Source: a virus. From it: 44,041 bases of DNA. The notes below the pieces were generated by a model. It saw nothing but the letters and a program-made list of their open reading frames with translations, was not told the DNA's origin and ran no database searches. Location: IMG/VR virus record IMGVR_UViG_3300005515_000629, positions 1 through 44,041 of that record; one strand, written 5' to 3'. Below, one piece after another: positions 22,982 through 31,184 of this stretch; position 1 is the stretch's first letter, and the number at the start of each line of letters is the position of its first letter. The position numbers and the translations under genes are program-made.

Positions 22982-24201
22982 GCTGCAGCCACCCTCAGCA
23001 AATCGTTGAAATCCAGCCCCGCCGGCGCGAACGCGATCCGGATCACGCGTCCTGCCCGCACATAGCGTCGCGCGGCGCGTTCCATGGCGTATTCGGTCAG
23101 CACCTTTTCGCTGTCGCCGTCGCCGAGCAGGAGCAGTTCGTCGACGGAATCGGGGATCGACAGTCCGGGATCGTCGAGATCCGGGAAGCGATCGGGCACC
23201 TTCTGCGGCTGGCCGTTCGGCCGCTTCAAGGTCGGATGGTTGACGGTCTTGTTCGCTCGGCCGGCGAGGTTGCCGAGGTCGCCGGCGGCCCAGAAGGCCA
23301 TGTCCTCGAGCGCTCGGCCGGCCTGGTGCATCGCGGTCCAGACGGACAGCACGGTCTCGATGCCCTCGCCGATCACCAGGCGCTTCGGCGCGTCGTGCAT
23401 CACGATGGCGATATAGGCGCCGGTCTTGGATCCGCGCATTTTCTTGGAGTTGAGGACCTCGCCGGTGTCGGGGTCGAGGATCTCGGCTTTGACCGGCGCC
23501 GGCGGCGTTACGTCATCAGGTGACGTAACGACGTTGAGCCAGGTCAGATGCAGCCCGCCGAACTTGCCATCCGGCCGGATGAAGGCACCGACCATCGCCG
23601 GGCCTTCGTGGATCTTGCGCGGGCCGGCTTTGCGGCCGTGGTCGTCGATGGTCTCGCCGTGCCAGTATGGCATTGAGGGAATGAAGCGCAGACCCGGGCA
23701 ATGCTCCGGCAGCTGCAGTCCGCGGCCCTCGAGATAACGAGCGGCGATCGTGCCGTGAATCGGAAGGCTCTGACCGCCGCCCTTGCTTCCCTGCAGCTTC
23801 CACGTGCGGTGCAGCCGCTTGCGCTCGGCTTCGCGGTAGTCGGCCGAGGTCTTCTCACGCGCAAGGCGCTTGCGCTCGCGCTCCTCAAACAGTTCCTTCG
23901 CGCGCTTCGCGTCGATCGCCGTGCGGCCGCCGAGCTTCTCGATCGCGGCGCGGAAGTCGCAGCCTTCGACCTTCTCGACCAGGCGAATTACGTCCCCACC
24001 GTCTGCGCAGACTGCGCATACCCAGCTCTGGTCTTTCTCGATCACCTCGAACCGTTGCGAGGTCGTGCGCCCTCCGCAGATCGGGCACGCTCCGACTAAG
24101 CGCCCGCCGGCGCGACGCAGCTTGGTGTATCCCATCGCAACGTCCGCGATCGGGTTGCGGGCGCGGATGTCGTCGAGTTCGTCTTCGGAGATCCGCGCCA
24201 T
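22978..24201 (-). CDS. DNA primase, zinc-finger CHC2 and Toprim
   Basis: 407 aa. A zinc finger comes first (C39, C42, C62, C65: ACPICGG and VCAVC), then a middle domain, then a Toprim catalytic domain with VIGEGIETVLS (E279, E282) and LLLGDGD (D361, D363). This is the P4-alpha primase half, here separated from the helicase. It makes RNA primers at the phage fork. It starts as TGATG on the previous stop and ends in GTGA with the next gene. Confidence 0.92.
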   Translation of the reverse strand: MARISEDELDDIRARNPIADVAMGYTKLRRAGGRLVGACPICGGRTTSQRFEVIEKDQSWVCAVCADGGDVIRLVEKVEGCDFRAAIEKLGGRTAIDAKRAKELFEERERKRLAREKTSADYREAERKRLHRTWKLQGSKGGGQSLPIHGTIAARYLEGRGLQLPEHCPGLRFIPSMPYWHGETIDDHGRKAGPRKIHEGPAMVGAFIRPDGKFGGLHLTWLNVVTSPDDVTPPAPVKAEILDPDTGEVLNSKKMRGSKTGAYIAIVMHDAPKRLVIGEGIETVLSVWTAMHQAGRALEDMAFWAAGDLGNLAGRANKTVNHPTLKRPNGQPQKVPDRFPDLDDPGLSIPDSVDELLLLGDGDSEKVLTEYAMERAARRYVRAGRVIRIAFAPAGLDFNDLLRVAAA

Positions 24202-24509
24202 CAGTCGGTCGCCTCCGGTACTTCGATATCGCCGTCGGCGCTGATCGGCGCGATCGGCGTAACGGCGGCCAGCTTGGCGCGCGCTGCCATCCGCTCAATG
24301 ACGCGCTCCTTGAGCCGCTCGTCGCTCTCAATCGCATCGATCAGCCGGACCATGCCCGCAAAGTCATCGCGGCGGGCAACGATATCCGGCTCAGGCTGCT
24401 TGATGCGGCCCTCGCTGACCCAGAAGTCCTGGGTGATCTCGATGCGCTCGGCCTCGAGCATGGCGGTCCGCTGCATGCGGGTGAGTGTGGTTTTGCCGAG
24501 CGGTTTCAT
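24201..24509 (-). CDS. small early protein, unknown
   Basis: 102 aa from the ATG at 24509 (GAGGTGA ribosome site 4-5 nt upstream); a longer in-frame start overlaps the previous gene. Charged and helical throughout, with PEPDIVARRDDFAGMVRLIDAI and DERLKERVIERMAAR. No recognised domain. It is coupled by TGATG to the primase gene, so a partner or regulator of primase is possible. Confidence 0.7.
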   Translation of the reverse strand: MKPLGKTTLTRMQRTAMLEAERIEITQDFWVSEGRIKQPEPDIVARRDDFAGMVRLIDAIESDERLKERVIERMAARAKLAAVTPIAPISADGDIEVPEATD

Positions 24510-24513
24510 TTGC

Positions 24514-24942
24514 TCACCTCTTGTTCCGCGCAGCATCGATCGCTTCGCGGACGGACAGAGCCGGGGCGTTATTGTCGGTCAGCGCTGCTCGATTATGATT
24601 GTTCTCGAACTTCCAACCGTACTTTGAGCCGTATCGCGCGTTGGCGCGTTGGTTGACCGCATCCAGCCAGTCGAGCCGATCAGTGTCGGCCTTGACGGGA
24701 TCTGCGGCGACTAGGGCGCGAAGGCGATCGCGCTCGGCGCGGACGTTGGCCCAGACATCGTCAAATGAGGTGTTGTCGGAATAGCCCTCGGCGCGCTTCG
24801 CCTCTGAGAGCCACATGTTCGATTTGCGCTCGCTGTCCTCGAGCTGGACAATGCGTCGCATGGCGGCGCCGGCCGACCGGTCTGCCTCGTCTCGCTCTTT
24901 CTGCAGCTTGTTGATGTGGGCAATGTGGTGCGGATCTCGCAT
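24514..24942 (-). CDS. Ea22-like phage early protein
   Basis: 142 aa. The N-terminal half is a coiled-coil-like helix rich in Glu, Arg and Lys. The C-terminal half carries DRLDWLDAVNQRANARYGSKYGWKF and ALSVREAIDAA, a sequence block found at the C-terminus of many unrelated phage early proteins. Function unknown. Confidence 0.75.
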   Translation of the reverse strand: MRDPHHIAHINKLQKERDEADRSAGAAMRRIVQLEDSERKSNMWLSEAKRAEGYSDNTSFDDVWANVRAERDRLRALVAADPVKADTDRLDWLDAVNQRANARYGSKYGWKFENNHNRAALTDNNAPALSVREAIDAARNKR

Positions 24943-24943
24943 T

Positions 24944-25390
24944 CTAGATTGCCTTCCACTGAATCAGCTGACCGCAGAACGGCCCGAGGTGCTTCCCGTC
25001 ATGTTCCTCGAGCCAGAAGGCGCGCATGTCCGGCCAGTCGCCAAAACCATCCCTCACGGCGAAGGAGTCGAGCTCACGAGGGCGGCGAAGGATCTCGCCG
25101 GCGGTCTCGATCCACTCGGCATGCACATAGACGCGGATATCGTCGACCGATTTGCACCTGCCGTCGCCGATCTTGAAGCACTTCGACGTCCGCATGCCGT
25201 GATAGTGCTGGATCGTCTCTCCCGGCCGTGCGTGACGCCGCTTACCGTTGGCGCGGATGGTCTGCGTCTTGGGCTTGATGATCTGTCCGGGCTGGTAACC
25301 GCCGAGCTCGCGGTGCTCGTCCTGGATCGGCAGGCCGAGGCCTACACGGATCGGGGCGACAAAGCGGGCTTTGTAGGAGTAGGCGACCAT
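24944..25390 (-). CDS. ASCH-like phage protein
   Basis: 148 aa. The start MVAYSYKARFVAPIRVG, the QTIRANGKRRHARPGETIQHYHGMRT block and the following CKSVDDIRVYVHAEW resemble ASCH/PUA-like proteins that bind RNA or modified nucleotides. The C-terminus has DMRAFWLEEHDG. Start as TGATG on the previous stop. Assignment by pattern. Confidence 0.7.
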   Translation of the reverse strand: MVAYSYKARFVAPIRVGLGLPIQDEHRELGGYQPGQIIKPKTQTIRANGKRRHARPGETIQHYHGMRTSKCFKIGDGRCKSVDDIRVYVHAEWIETAGEILRRPRELDSFAVRDGFGDWPDMRAFWLEEHDGKHLGPFCGQLIQWKAI

Positions 25391-25677
25391 CAGCCCTCGC
25401 CCTTCGCGGCCGGAGCCTTCACTTCCGGAAGGTTATCGAGATATTCGTTGAGCTCCTTCGCCCAGCTGTCATGGTCGATCGAGCCGTCCTCGGACGTGAC
25501 GATGATGTGGCCGGACGAATAACCGCCGGAGACGGAGCTTGAGGAAAAACCTCCGCTCCGGTCGATCTGCCAGGCGAGATGCTTCAGGTCGGCCGATAGG
25601 GTCTTCCAGTCGTCTGCTTGAAACTTGGCAAGCATGATGACGCGCCGGCGCGGCCTTTCGTTGAGCATGTCCGTCAT
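25390..25677 (-). CDS. small early protein, unknown
   Basis: 95 aa from the ATG at 25677 (GGGAGGGG ribosome site, ATGA overlap with the previous gene); the longer reading is an extension into that gene. It contains KTLSADLKHLAWQIDRSGG, a Ser/Gly-rich loop and a C-terminal acidic helix KELNEYLDNLPEV. No family recognised. Confidence 0.65.
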   Translation of the reverse strand: MTDMLNERPRRRVIMLAKFQADDWKTLSADLKHLAWQIDRSGGFSSSSVSGGYSSGHIIVTSEDGSIDHDSWAKELNEYLDNLPEVKAPAAKGEG

Positions 25678-25979
25678 ATCACCCCTCCCGCAGGCACCAG
25701 GCCAGCCGCATTGAGCCAATCGTTGATCTTGATCAGGGCGAGTCTCTTGGCGTCCTCGATGTCGGTTGCCGGGCGCCAGCTGGTGGAGGCCGAGGCCTCG
25801 GGCAGGTTGAGGCGGAAGCAGGCCTGATGGCGATCGCCCTGGATCGCGTGGATCTCCCCGACCCGGACCTTGCCGAGCAGCACGGCCTCACGGCCGAGCG
25901 TCAGCTGCTCGAAGGTCACCACGCCGTCATGCGCCTCGCCAGATGGATGCTCATGAAAGCTTTTGTGCGAGAGGTCCAT
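25674..25979 (-). CDS. small early protein, unknown
   Basis: 101 aa from the ATG at 25979; upstream codons are an Arg-rich shadow of the ParB tail. It begins MDLSHKSFHEHPSGEAHDG and has GKVRVGEIHAIQGDRHQACFRLNLP, which looks like a small beta-barrel-type fold. It starts 7 nt after the ParB stop. Confidence 0.65.
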   Translation of the reverse strand: MDLSHKSFHEHPSGEAHDGVVTFEQLTLGREAVLLGKVRVGEIHAIQGDRHQACFRLNLPEASASTSWRPATDIEDAKRLALIKINDWLNAAGLVPAGGVI

Positions 25980-25986
25980 CGCTCCG

Positions 25987-27948
25987 CTACTTCTTCTTCG
26001 CCGACTTTCTGGCGGGTTTCTTCGCGGCTTTCTTGGCCACGGCCTTGGCGGCTTTCTTCGGCTTCGCCGGCGCCGACGGTGCACCCTTGCCCGAGGCCTT
26101 CTTCACTGGCGGGCCGTCATAGCCCTTGGCGCGGAGCTGGAGCGGCAGCCATCCTGTGATAGGGACGTTCTCGACAGCGAAGGCAACGATCTCGGCCTTG
26201 GGCTTGCCGGCTTGCTGGCGGGCAATGTCCGGGCCCATGGCCTCCTCAATCGCCTTGAGGCAGAGCGCCTTGTTGACGCCGGCGAAATAGTCCTTGGCGT
26301 CGAAGGCACCGCGGAGGGCGGCATTGAGGGCCTTGGGCTCGATCGCGTTGCAGATCGAGACGATGGAATCGTGAGCGTCGTTGCCGCCGTCGAGACTGGC
26401 ATTCTGGAAGTCGAGGGCGCCGGCGGCGACCTGGACGAGAAGGTCAAGCTTCTCGGCCGGCTTCAGCTTGCTGGCGAGCGCCAGGGTGCGCGGAAGGTCA
26501 TCGGGCTGGCCGAACAGCTTGCCGGGCGCACCGCCCATGCCGAGGCCAGATACGGACACCTTGACGCCATTGCCGCCGTAAGTGTCGAAACCTGCGAGCA
26601 GAACGGCGAGCGCCAGCGGCGTGTCCTGGATCAGCGCGGTCGCGGCGCCTTGCGTCAGCTGGACCGACAGCCGATGCAGCAGGGCATTGGAGATGGCAGG
26701 CTCTTCCGGAGCGGGAGCCGGCGCGCCGACGAGCGGCTTGATGGAGGTCGGACCTTCGCAATCGTCGTCGGCCGCGCGCGCCGGCACCCTTGCCTCCTCC
26801 GGCCGCTTGATGCCAGCGAACACGACCAGGCGACCCTCCTCGATCGTGACGATGCAGCCGAGCTGCTTGCGCTTTTTGTCGGGGTAGCTGCGGAGCTTGA
26901 CGGCCTGCTGGATGGTGTCAGCTTCGCCCGCCAGGCGGTCCTGCTCCTGCTCCATCTCTTCGGTGATGATCGTATCGCTCGCCGCGTCTTCGTCGTCGAT
27001 CGAGGTCAGCCGCGCCGCGATCTGCTCGAGGCGCTGCTCCTCGTCGCCCTCATAGACCTTCTTTTTGACCTCCGAGACCGGCCAGAAACGCGCGCCGTGG
27101 GGCAGGTCGGAGAGGATCTCTGCCCAGGCCCAGCCCGCGGCGGTGAGCTCCTCGCACTTCGCAATCATCAGCTGGCGCGCCAGCTGCTTCAGCAAGGCCT
27201 CGTCGCTGATGATGTGGGACGTGCCGAACAGGTCCTCGGTGACGTGGCCGCCGGCAGCGCAATAGGCCTCAACGCCCACGACACCGAGCAGCTGGGTGAC
27301 CTCTTCATCCGTCGCATAGGCGCCGAGCTCGCGCTTGACGTTGTGCACGGTGACGGCATGCGCCTTGTCGAGCTGGGCGAACAGCTTGTCCTGGGTGGCG
27401 TGGTCGAGGGCGAGCGTGAAGGCCTGCGCGACCTCCGCCTTGATCTCGCCGGCGCGCCAGGCCTGCCGAAGCTTCGGGCTGAGGCGACCCAGCGCCAGGC
27501 GCTGGCGGACCTGCTTTTCGGTCAACCCATATTGCTGGGCGATCTCCTCCTGCGTCTTGCCGTGCTCCTCGAGGCGGGCAAAGGCCTCGTATTGGTCGAC
27601 GGGATGGAGCTGCTCGGCGGTGATGGCGGTCGTCAGCGAGTACTCGAAGGCCTTGGTCTCGTCGACCTGGTGCATGGTGCACGGGACCGGAAGGTCAGAC
27701 CCGCCCATGTCAATCATGCGCAGCGCCGCAAGGCGGCGATTGCCGTTGGCGACAGAATAGAAGCCGTCGCCGGCATCCTTGACGATCAGGTTCTCGATCA
27801 GACCAGACGGATTGTCGTCCGACCGGTTGGCGAAGATGTTCGCGGCGAGCGCGGCGATGCCGTCTTCGCGGCCGGCGACGCGGGCGTTGATGCCCTCGCC
27901 GTCTTCGTGACCGAACTTGAGCATCTTCAGCGGGACCTTGATATCCAT
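25987..27948 (-). CDS. ParB/RepB/Spo0J-family protein
   Basis: 653 aa, long for the family (about 300). Residues 1-110 are the ParB nuclease-like N-domain with the NGNRRLAA motif (68-75). Residues about 120-160 carry the KorB-type helix-turn-helix (EEIAQQYGLTEKQVRQRLALG). The large C-terminal region is unrecognised and ends in a Lys/Ala-rich tail (about 610-653) that should bind DNA. No ParA ATPase is encoded in the window. Could act in replication control, DNA modification or plasmid-like maintenance during lytic growth. Confidence 0.88.
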   Translation of the reverse strand: MDIKVPLKMLKFGHEDGEGINARVAGREDGIAALAANIFANRSDDNPSGLIENLIVKDAGDGFYSVANGNRRLAALRMIDMGGSDLPVPCTMHQVDETKAFEYSLTTAITAEQLHPVDQYEAFARLEEHGKTQEEIAQQYGLTEKQVRQRLALGRLSPKLRQAWRAGEIKAEVAQAFTLALDHATQDKLFAQLDKAHAVTVHNVKRELGAYATDEEVTQLLGVVGVEAYCAAGGHVTEDLFGTSHIISDEALLKQLARQLMIAKCEELTAAGWAWAEILSDLPHGARFWPVSEVKKKVYEGDEEQRLEQIAARLTSIDDEDAASDTIITEEMEQEQDRLAGEADTIQQAVKLRSYPDKKRKQLGCIVTIEEGRLVVFAGIKRPEEARVPARAADDDCEGPTSIKPLVGAPAPAPEEPAISNALLHRLSVQLTQGAATALIQDTPLALAVLLAGFDTYGGNGVKVSVSGLGMGGAPGKLFGQPDDLPRTLALASKLKPAEKLDLLVQVAAGALDFQNASLDGGNDAHDSIVSICNAIEPKALNAALRGAFDAKDYFAGVNKALCLKAIEEAMGPDIARQQAGKPKAEIVAFAVENVPITGWLPLQLRAKGYDGPPVKKASGKGAPSAPAKPKKAAKAVAKKAAKKPARKSAKKK

Positions 27949-27962
27949 GGTGGTGGAATCCT

Positions 27963-28124
27963 TCAGGTTCTGTTGGGTGAATGTTGGCGGACGAGCTCGG
28001 CAGTCTCGCGGTAGCGCTTGCGCAGGATCTCGCGGGTGCCTTCCGGGCCGGTTGATCCATGAGGGATCAACGCTTCGAGGATGGCGATCTGGTTGAGGAG
28101 GATCTGGCGCTCGATGTCAGTCAT
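27963..28124 (-). CDS. small helical early protein
   Basis: 53 aa from the ATG at 28124, with a strong GGAGG ribosome site and TGATG overlap; the longer reading is a shadow. Two helices (MTDIERQILLNQIAILEALI and REILRKRYRETAELVRQH) joined by a Gly/Pro loop. Function unknown. Confidence 0.65.
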   Translation of the reverse strand: MTDIERQILLNQIAILEALIPHGSTGPEGTREILRKRYRETAELVRQHSPNRT

Positions 28125-28822
28125 CAGAGCAGCCTCCGATCTTCCATCCGCCGTGCTTCCTGAATCGTGATTGGCGCGTCCGTGCCCTCGCAGAACGCGG
28201 CTCGGGCTCGCAGCGCGCGGCAAACAGCGCGCACGACTTCCCGTCCCTGCAGTAAGTCGACCAGATCTGACACGAGCGTGAGGTGAACCGGCCGCTTGCC
28301 GACGGCTATGTTGTACCGCTCGGCGATCGCGACCAACTCGGCAACGTGAAGCATGTCCAGCATCTGCGCGAGCCACGGCTTGCGCGCGCGATAGTAATCG
28401 CCATCCATCTCAGTGATCGCGCCTGCGTCAGCATCGACGGTCCAGACCTCGACGCCGCCGATGCGACGGATGATCTCTTGCGTTGGCGTATATTGCAGCT
28501 GATATCCTATCCCGCCGGACGGGTGCTCAGTTTGGATTGCCGGCAGCTTCACATTCCATTTCGGGGCGAGCGCAGTGATGATCCGCGCGCTGATCGGCTG
28601 AAACGCACGCAGTTGAGCTTCCAGCCGATCGAGAACGTCGCGGCTCGACTTGATCTCGACTGAAATAATTTCCGTCTCGGTCACCGCGGCGAGATCGATC
28701 CGATTGCTGGAGTATCGCAGCGGGAGTTCGTGGATGATCCGGGCCGTAGGATACCGCTTGCGCAGTTCTGGTACGATCAATGCCCGCATCGTCAGTTCTT
28801 CGCTGGACCTGTTCGTGGTCAT
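28124..28822 (-). CDS. PD-(D/E)XK nuclease-like protein (MmcB/sce7726 type)
   Basis: 232 aa. The core RIDLAAVTETEIISVEIKSSRD gives D43, E56 and K58 in the D...ExK arrangement of the PD-(D/E)XK nucleases, with a preceding YSSNRIDL strand. This resembles MmcB-like and sce7726-type repair nucleases of alphaproteobacteria. The C-terminal half is helical (about 150-230). It may process phage or host DNA during replication or recombination. Confidence 0.78.
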   Translation of the reverse strand: MTTNRSSEELTMRALIVPELRKRYPTARIIHELPLRYSSNRIDLAAVTETEIISVEIKSSRDVLDRLEAQLRAFQPISARIITALAPKWNVKLPAIQTEHPSGGIGYQLQYTPTQEIIRRIGGVEVWTVDADAGAITEMDGDYYRARKPWLAQMLDMLHVAELVAIAERYNIAVGKRPVHLTLVSDLVDLLQGREVVRAVCRALRARAAFCEGTDAPITIQEARRMEDRRLL

Positions 28823-29163
28823 CGCTCACCCTCGACCAGGTAAGCCGCAGCCCGCCCCAGCGGCGATGCCGGCGAGCCGTCGGGGTTGCGCTTCATGGCG
28901 TGCGCGATGACCTCGGGCGGGCAGCCGAATTGCAGCGCCAGCGACATCAGGATGGCGCCGTCTTTTGCCAGCACATCGGCTTGCGTGTTGACCTTCTGTG
29001 CGCTGAGGAAGACTTCAGCGACGGAACCGAAACGGACTTCCCCGCCGCAGCTGCCGTTGCAGAGCAACTCGCGGCCGAGGCCGAGCTTGTAGCGCTGGCC
29101 TTCGTGCTCCATCTCGATGGTTTCGTGACGGCGACGGGATGCGAGACGGCGGCGGCGGGTCAT
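28819..29163 (-). CDS. TSCPD-domain protein (NrdJ-related)
   Basis: 114 aa. The segment FGSVAEVFLSAQKVNTQADVLA and DGAILMSLALQFGCPPEVIAHAMKRN, ending SPLGRAAAYL, is the TSCPD domain known from the C-terminus of B12-dependent ribonucleotide reductase and from stand-alone proteins. No reductase gene is in the window. Start TAATG, end ATGA with the nuclease gene. Confidence 0.8.
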   Translation of the reverse strand: MTRRRRLASRRRHETIEMEHEGQRYKLGLGRELLCNGSCGGEVRFGSVAEVFLSAQKVNTQADVLAKDGAILMSLALQFGCPPEVIAHAMKRNPDGSPASPLGRAAAYLVEGER

Positions 29164-29429
29164 TACGGCTTGACCTCGACATCGGTTGCCGCCGCCCGCC
29201 GATTCCAGTTTTCCTGCACCAGAACAAGCTTCGAGATTCTGTTTGTATAGGCCTCAGCCTCCTCGAGGGTCAGGCCCTCACTTTTCGCGATGAATCCAAT
29301 CGACGCCGAGAGCATGTTGATCGAAGCATTCAGAACCGTGATGGCCTCCGAGCCATCAGCAACGCGGCTGAATGCGGACATCAATTGTGCCACTTCGGCC
29401 GGCACTCCGGGATCGCGCGTGATGGTCAT
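29163..29429 (-). CDS. small early protein, unknown
   Basis: 88 aa from the ATG at 29429 (ATGA overlap). It contains VAQLMSAFSRVADGSEAITVLNASINMLSASIGF-type helical sequence, with few charges in the first half. Short hydrophobic stretch, not clearly membrane-spanning. No family recognised. Confidence 0.6.
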   Translation of the reverse strand: MTITRDPGVPAEVAQLMSAFSRVADGSEAITVLNASINMLSASIGFIAKSEGLTLEEAEAYTNRISKLVLVQENWNRRAAATDVEVKP

Positions 29430-29740
29430 GGCTGCACTCCCGCCAGCGATATCGGCCGGACGCCCGTGCGCGCCTGGTGCTGGTCGATCGCGCGCCGGCC
29501 GATCGGCGGATCTCTCATCAGCCACGCGGTCAGATCCGAATGGCGCAGCGGAGCATCGCGCAAGGGGTCATAGAGCGCGCGATCGCGGCTGACGAAGTCG
29601 GCCTTGCTCCAGATGTCGGGCGCCTCGGACTTGTATTCGGCGCGCTTGCGGGCGAGCTCGGCTTCGCGATTGCGCTTGCGACGATCTCGCATGTAGTCGC
29701 GCATATATTCGCGGTTGTCCTCTTTGGTGCGGGCCGTCAT
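29426..29740 (-). CDS. small basic early protein
   Basis: 104 aa, with a highly charged N-terminal helix (EYMRDYMRDRRKRNREAELA) typical of phage proteins that open with a DNA-associated basic region. The C-terminal half has DPLRDAPLRHSDLTAWLM. Coupled by ATGA on both sides. Function unknown. Confidence 0.65.
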   Translation of the reverse strand: MTARTKEDNREYMRDYMRDRRKRNREAELARKRAEYKSEAPDIWSKADFVSRDRALYDPLRDAPLRHSDLTAWLMRDPPIGRRAIDQHQARTGVRPISLAGVQP

Positions 29741-30078
29741 GCTGCGTCCCCATCTGATGAAAGGACGGCAACATCAAGCTTTTCGAGCACGGCGACCTTA
29801 TTGCCGTGTGGGAGAAGCCCTGCGAACATCTCGCGCAGACGGTGGCAGGCCTCATTGGGCAATCGTTCACTGGATTTCAGGATGACGAGATCGCCCGCCT
29901 TGAGTTGGAGTTTTGCGATGGCGAGTTCCGGAAGAAGCTTCGGCGCCTCCTCCTTGACCCAGCTGCGCCAGACGATCACGCCGTGATGCCAGAGCACATA
30001 ACCCTCTGGCCACTTAGATAGACGAATGATTCCGCCTTCGGCGGTCTGCTCTTGATAGAGGTCAAGTGTCTCACTCAT
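29737..30078 (-). CDS. small early protein, unknown
   Basis: 113 aa from the ATG at 30078 (GGGGGAGG ribosome site; ATGA overlap with the methyltransferase stop). It begins MSETLDLYQEQTAEGG, has a WPEGYVLWHHGVIVWRSWV segment and a hydrophobic C-terminus ending KVAVLEKLDVAVL. No family recognised. Confidence 0.65.
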   Translation of the reverse strand: MSETLDLYQEQTAEGGIIRLSKWPEGYVLWHHGVIVWRSWVKEEAPKLLPELAIAKLQLKAGDLVILKSSERLPNEACHRLREMFAGLLPHGNKVAVLEKLDVAVLSSDGDAA

Positions 30079-31184
30079 GCTGCCTCCCCCGTCCATTCGA
30101 GCTCGTCACCCCAGCTCGTCCATCCTTTTCGAGGCCGCCGCGCCTGAAGCTCGAGGTAATCGCCCTCGGTGAGCCGCTCGATGCGGTCGAGCCATTCGTC
30201 GGGCTTGCGGGAGTGCTCCATCACCGGGGCGACGATCAGCTGGCGCACGTCGGCGTAGAGGCGCTTGGGGTTGCCCTTGGTGGCGAGCCAGCATTGTTCC
30301 GGGTTGGCACGGGTCCAGTAGCCCTGCCCCATGTGCCAGGTCGAGTTGTCGAAGAGGTCCTTCGTGGCGGCGATGTCGAGATTGGTGTTCGTCTTAACCC
30401 ACGTGAACGCCGTGGTGACGTGCTTGAGCCCCCAGTGTGCGAGCAGATCGAGCGCATCCTGCGGACACCAGTCGACCATCCACATGTAGAAGGCGCCGTC
30501 ATCGGCGAGCAGCTCGTTGACCGGGATGTCCTTGATCTTGTCGACCTCTTCGGTCTTGTAGTGGATGTTCGCCGAGCGGCCCTCGCCGGCGGCTGACCTG
30601 GTGAGAAACTTCCACTGCGGGTCGGAGCCGATCGAGCCGAAGCGCTTGCCGGTCAACGCCAGCGCGCCGAGATCCGCAACGCAGCCGCCGTTCTCGGTCC
30701 GCTCCGCGTGCTGCCGGCGCCGATCGGCGATCTCGGCTTCCTTGGCGCCAGCCTTGATCGGATCGATGAGGATGGCGCCTGCACTCTTGATTTTATCGCG
30801 CGCGGTCTCCGCGATCTGCTCAAAAGAATCATCATCTAGAGCCGCGGCCTGGCGGGCCCGGTTAGCGAGGTTCTTGTCGACGCCGATCTCCTTCAGGGTG
30901 AACCTGCCGACCTCACGGTCTTTTGGGGGACGCCCCTCGACAATCTGGCCGGCTTCGATCGCGACAGCGAGCATGGTGCCGAGCTCCCGCTCGAATTTCA
31001 TTTGGGCGACGGTCGCCTTGCACAGTAGCTCCCGATCCCGGATCAGGCGGGCGTGCAGCTTCAGGTGCTCGATCTCATTGCGGATCGTCTCGACCTGGTT
31101 GCGGACCGCCATCACCTGATGGTCAAACTGGGTGGCGTCGACCAAGGCGCTGCAGATGCGATCGTAGGCGGCGAGCAGGGTCAT
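30075..31184 (-). CDS. MT-A70-family N6-adenine DNA methyltransferase, DPQW variant
   Basis: 369 aa. Residues 1-160 are helical, with the KFERELGTMLAVA and LKEIGVDKNLANRARQAA segments seen in the N-terminal part of many phage DNA-modification proteins. Residues about 165-355 are the MT-A70 catalytic domain. Its active-site motif reads DPQW (188-191) instead of the usual DPPW, followed by a typical AFTWVKTN and CWLATKGNPKRL. It probably methylates adenine in DNA, protecting phage DNA or controlling replication. The Pro-to-Gln change may affect activity. Overlaps the ParB-like gene by ATGA. Confidence 0.88.
   Translation of the reverse strand: MTLLAAYDRICSALVDATQFDHQVMAVRNQVETIRNEIEHLKLHARLIRDRELLCKATVAQMKFERELGTMLAVAIEAGQIVEGRPPKDREVGRFTLKEIGVDKNLANRARQAAALDDDSFEQIAETARDKIKSAGAILIDPIKAGAKEAEIADRRRQHAERTENGGCVADLGALALTGKRFGSIGSDPQWKFLTRSAAGEGRSANIHYKTEEVDKIKDIPVNELLADDGAFYMWMVDWCPQDALDLLAHWGLKHVTTAFTWVKTNTNLDIAATKDLFDNSTWHMGQGYWTRANPEQCWLATKGNPKRLYADVRQLIVAPVMEHSRKPDEWLDRIERLTEGDYLELQARRPRKGWTSWGDELEWTGEAA

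Noticed and set aside
25963-28014. 683-aa plus-strand open frame
   Set aside because: Antisense of the ParB gene; its length follows from third-position GC bias.
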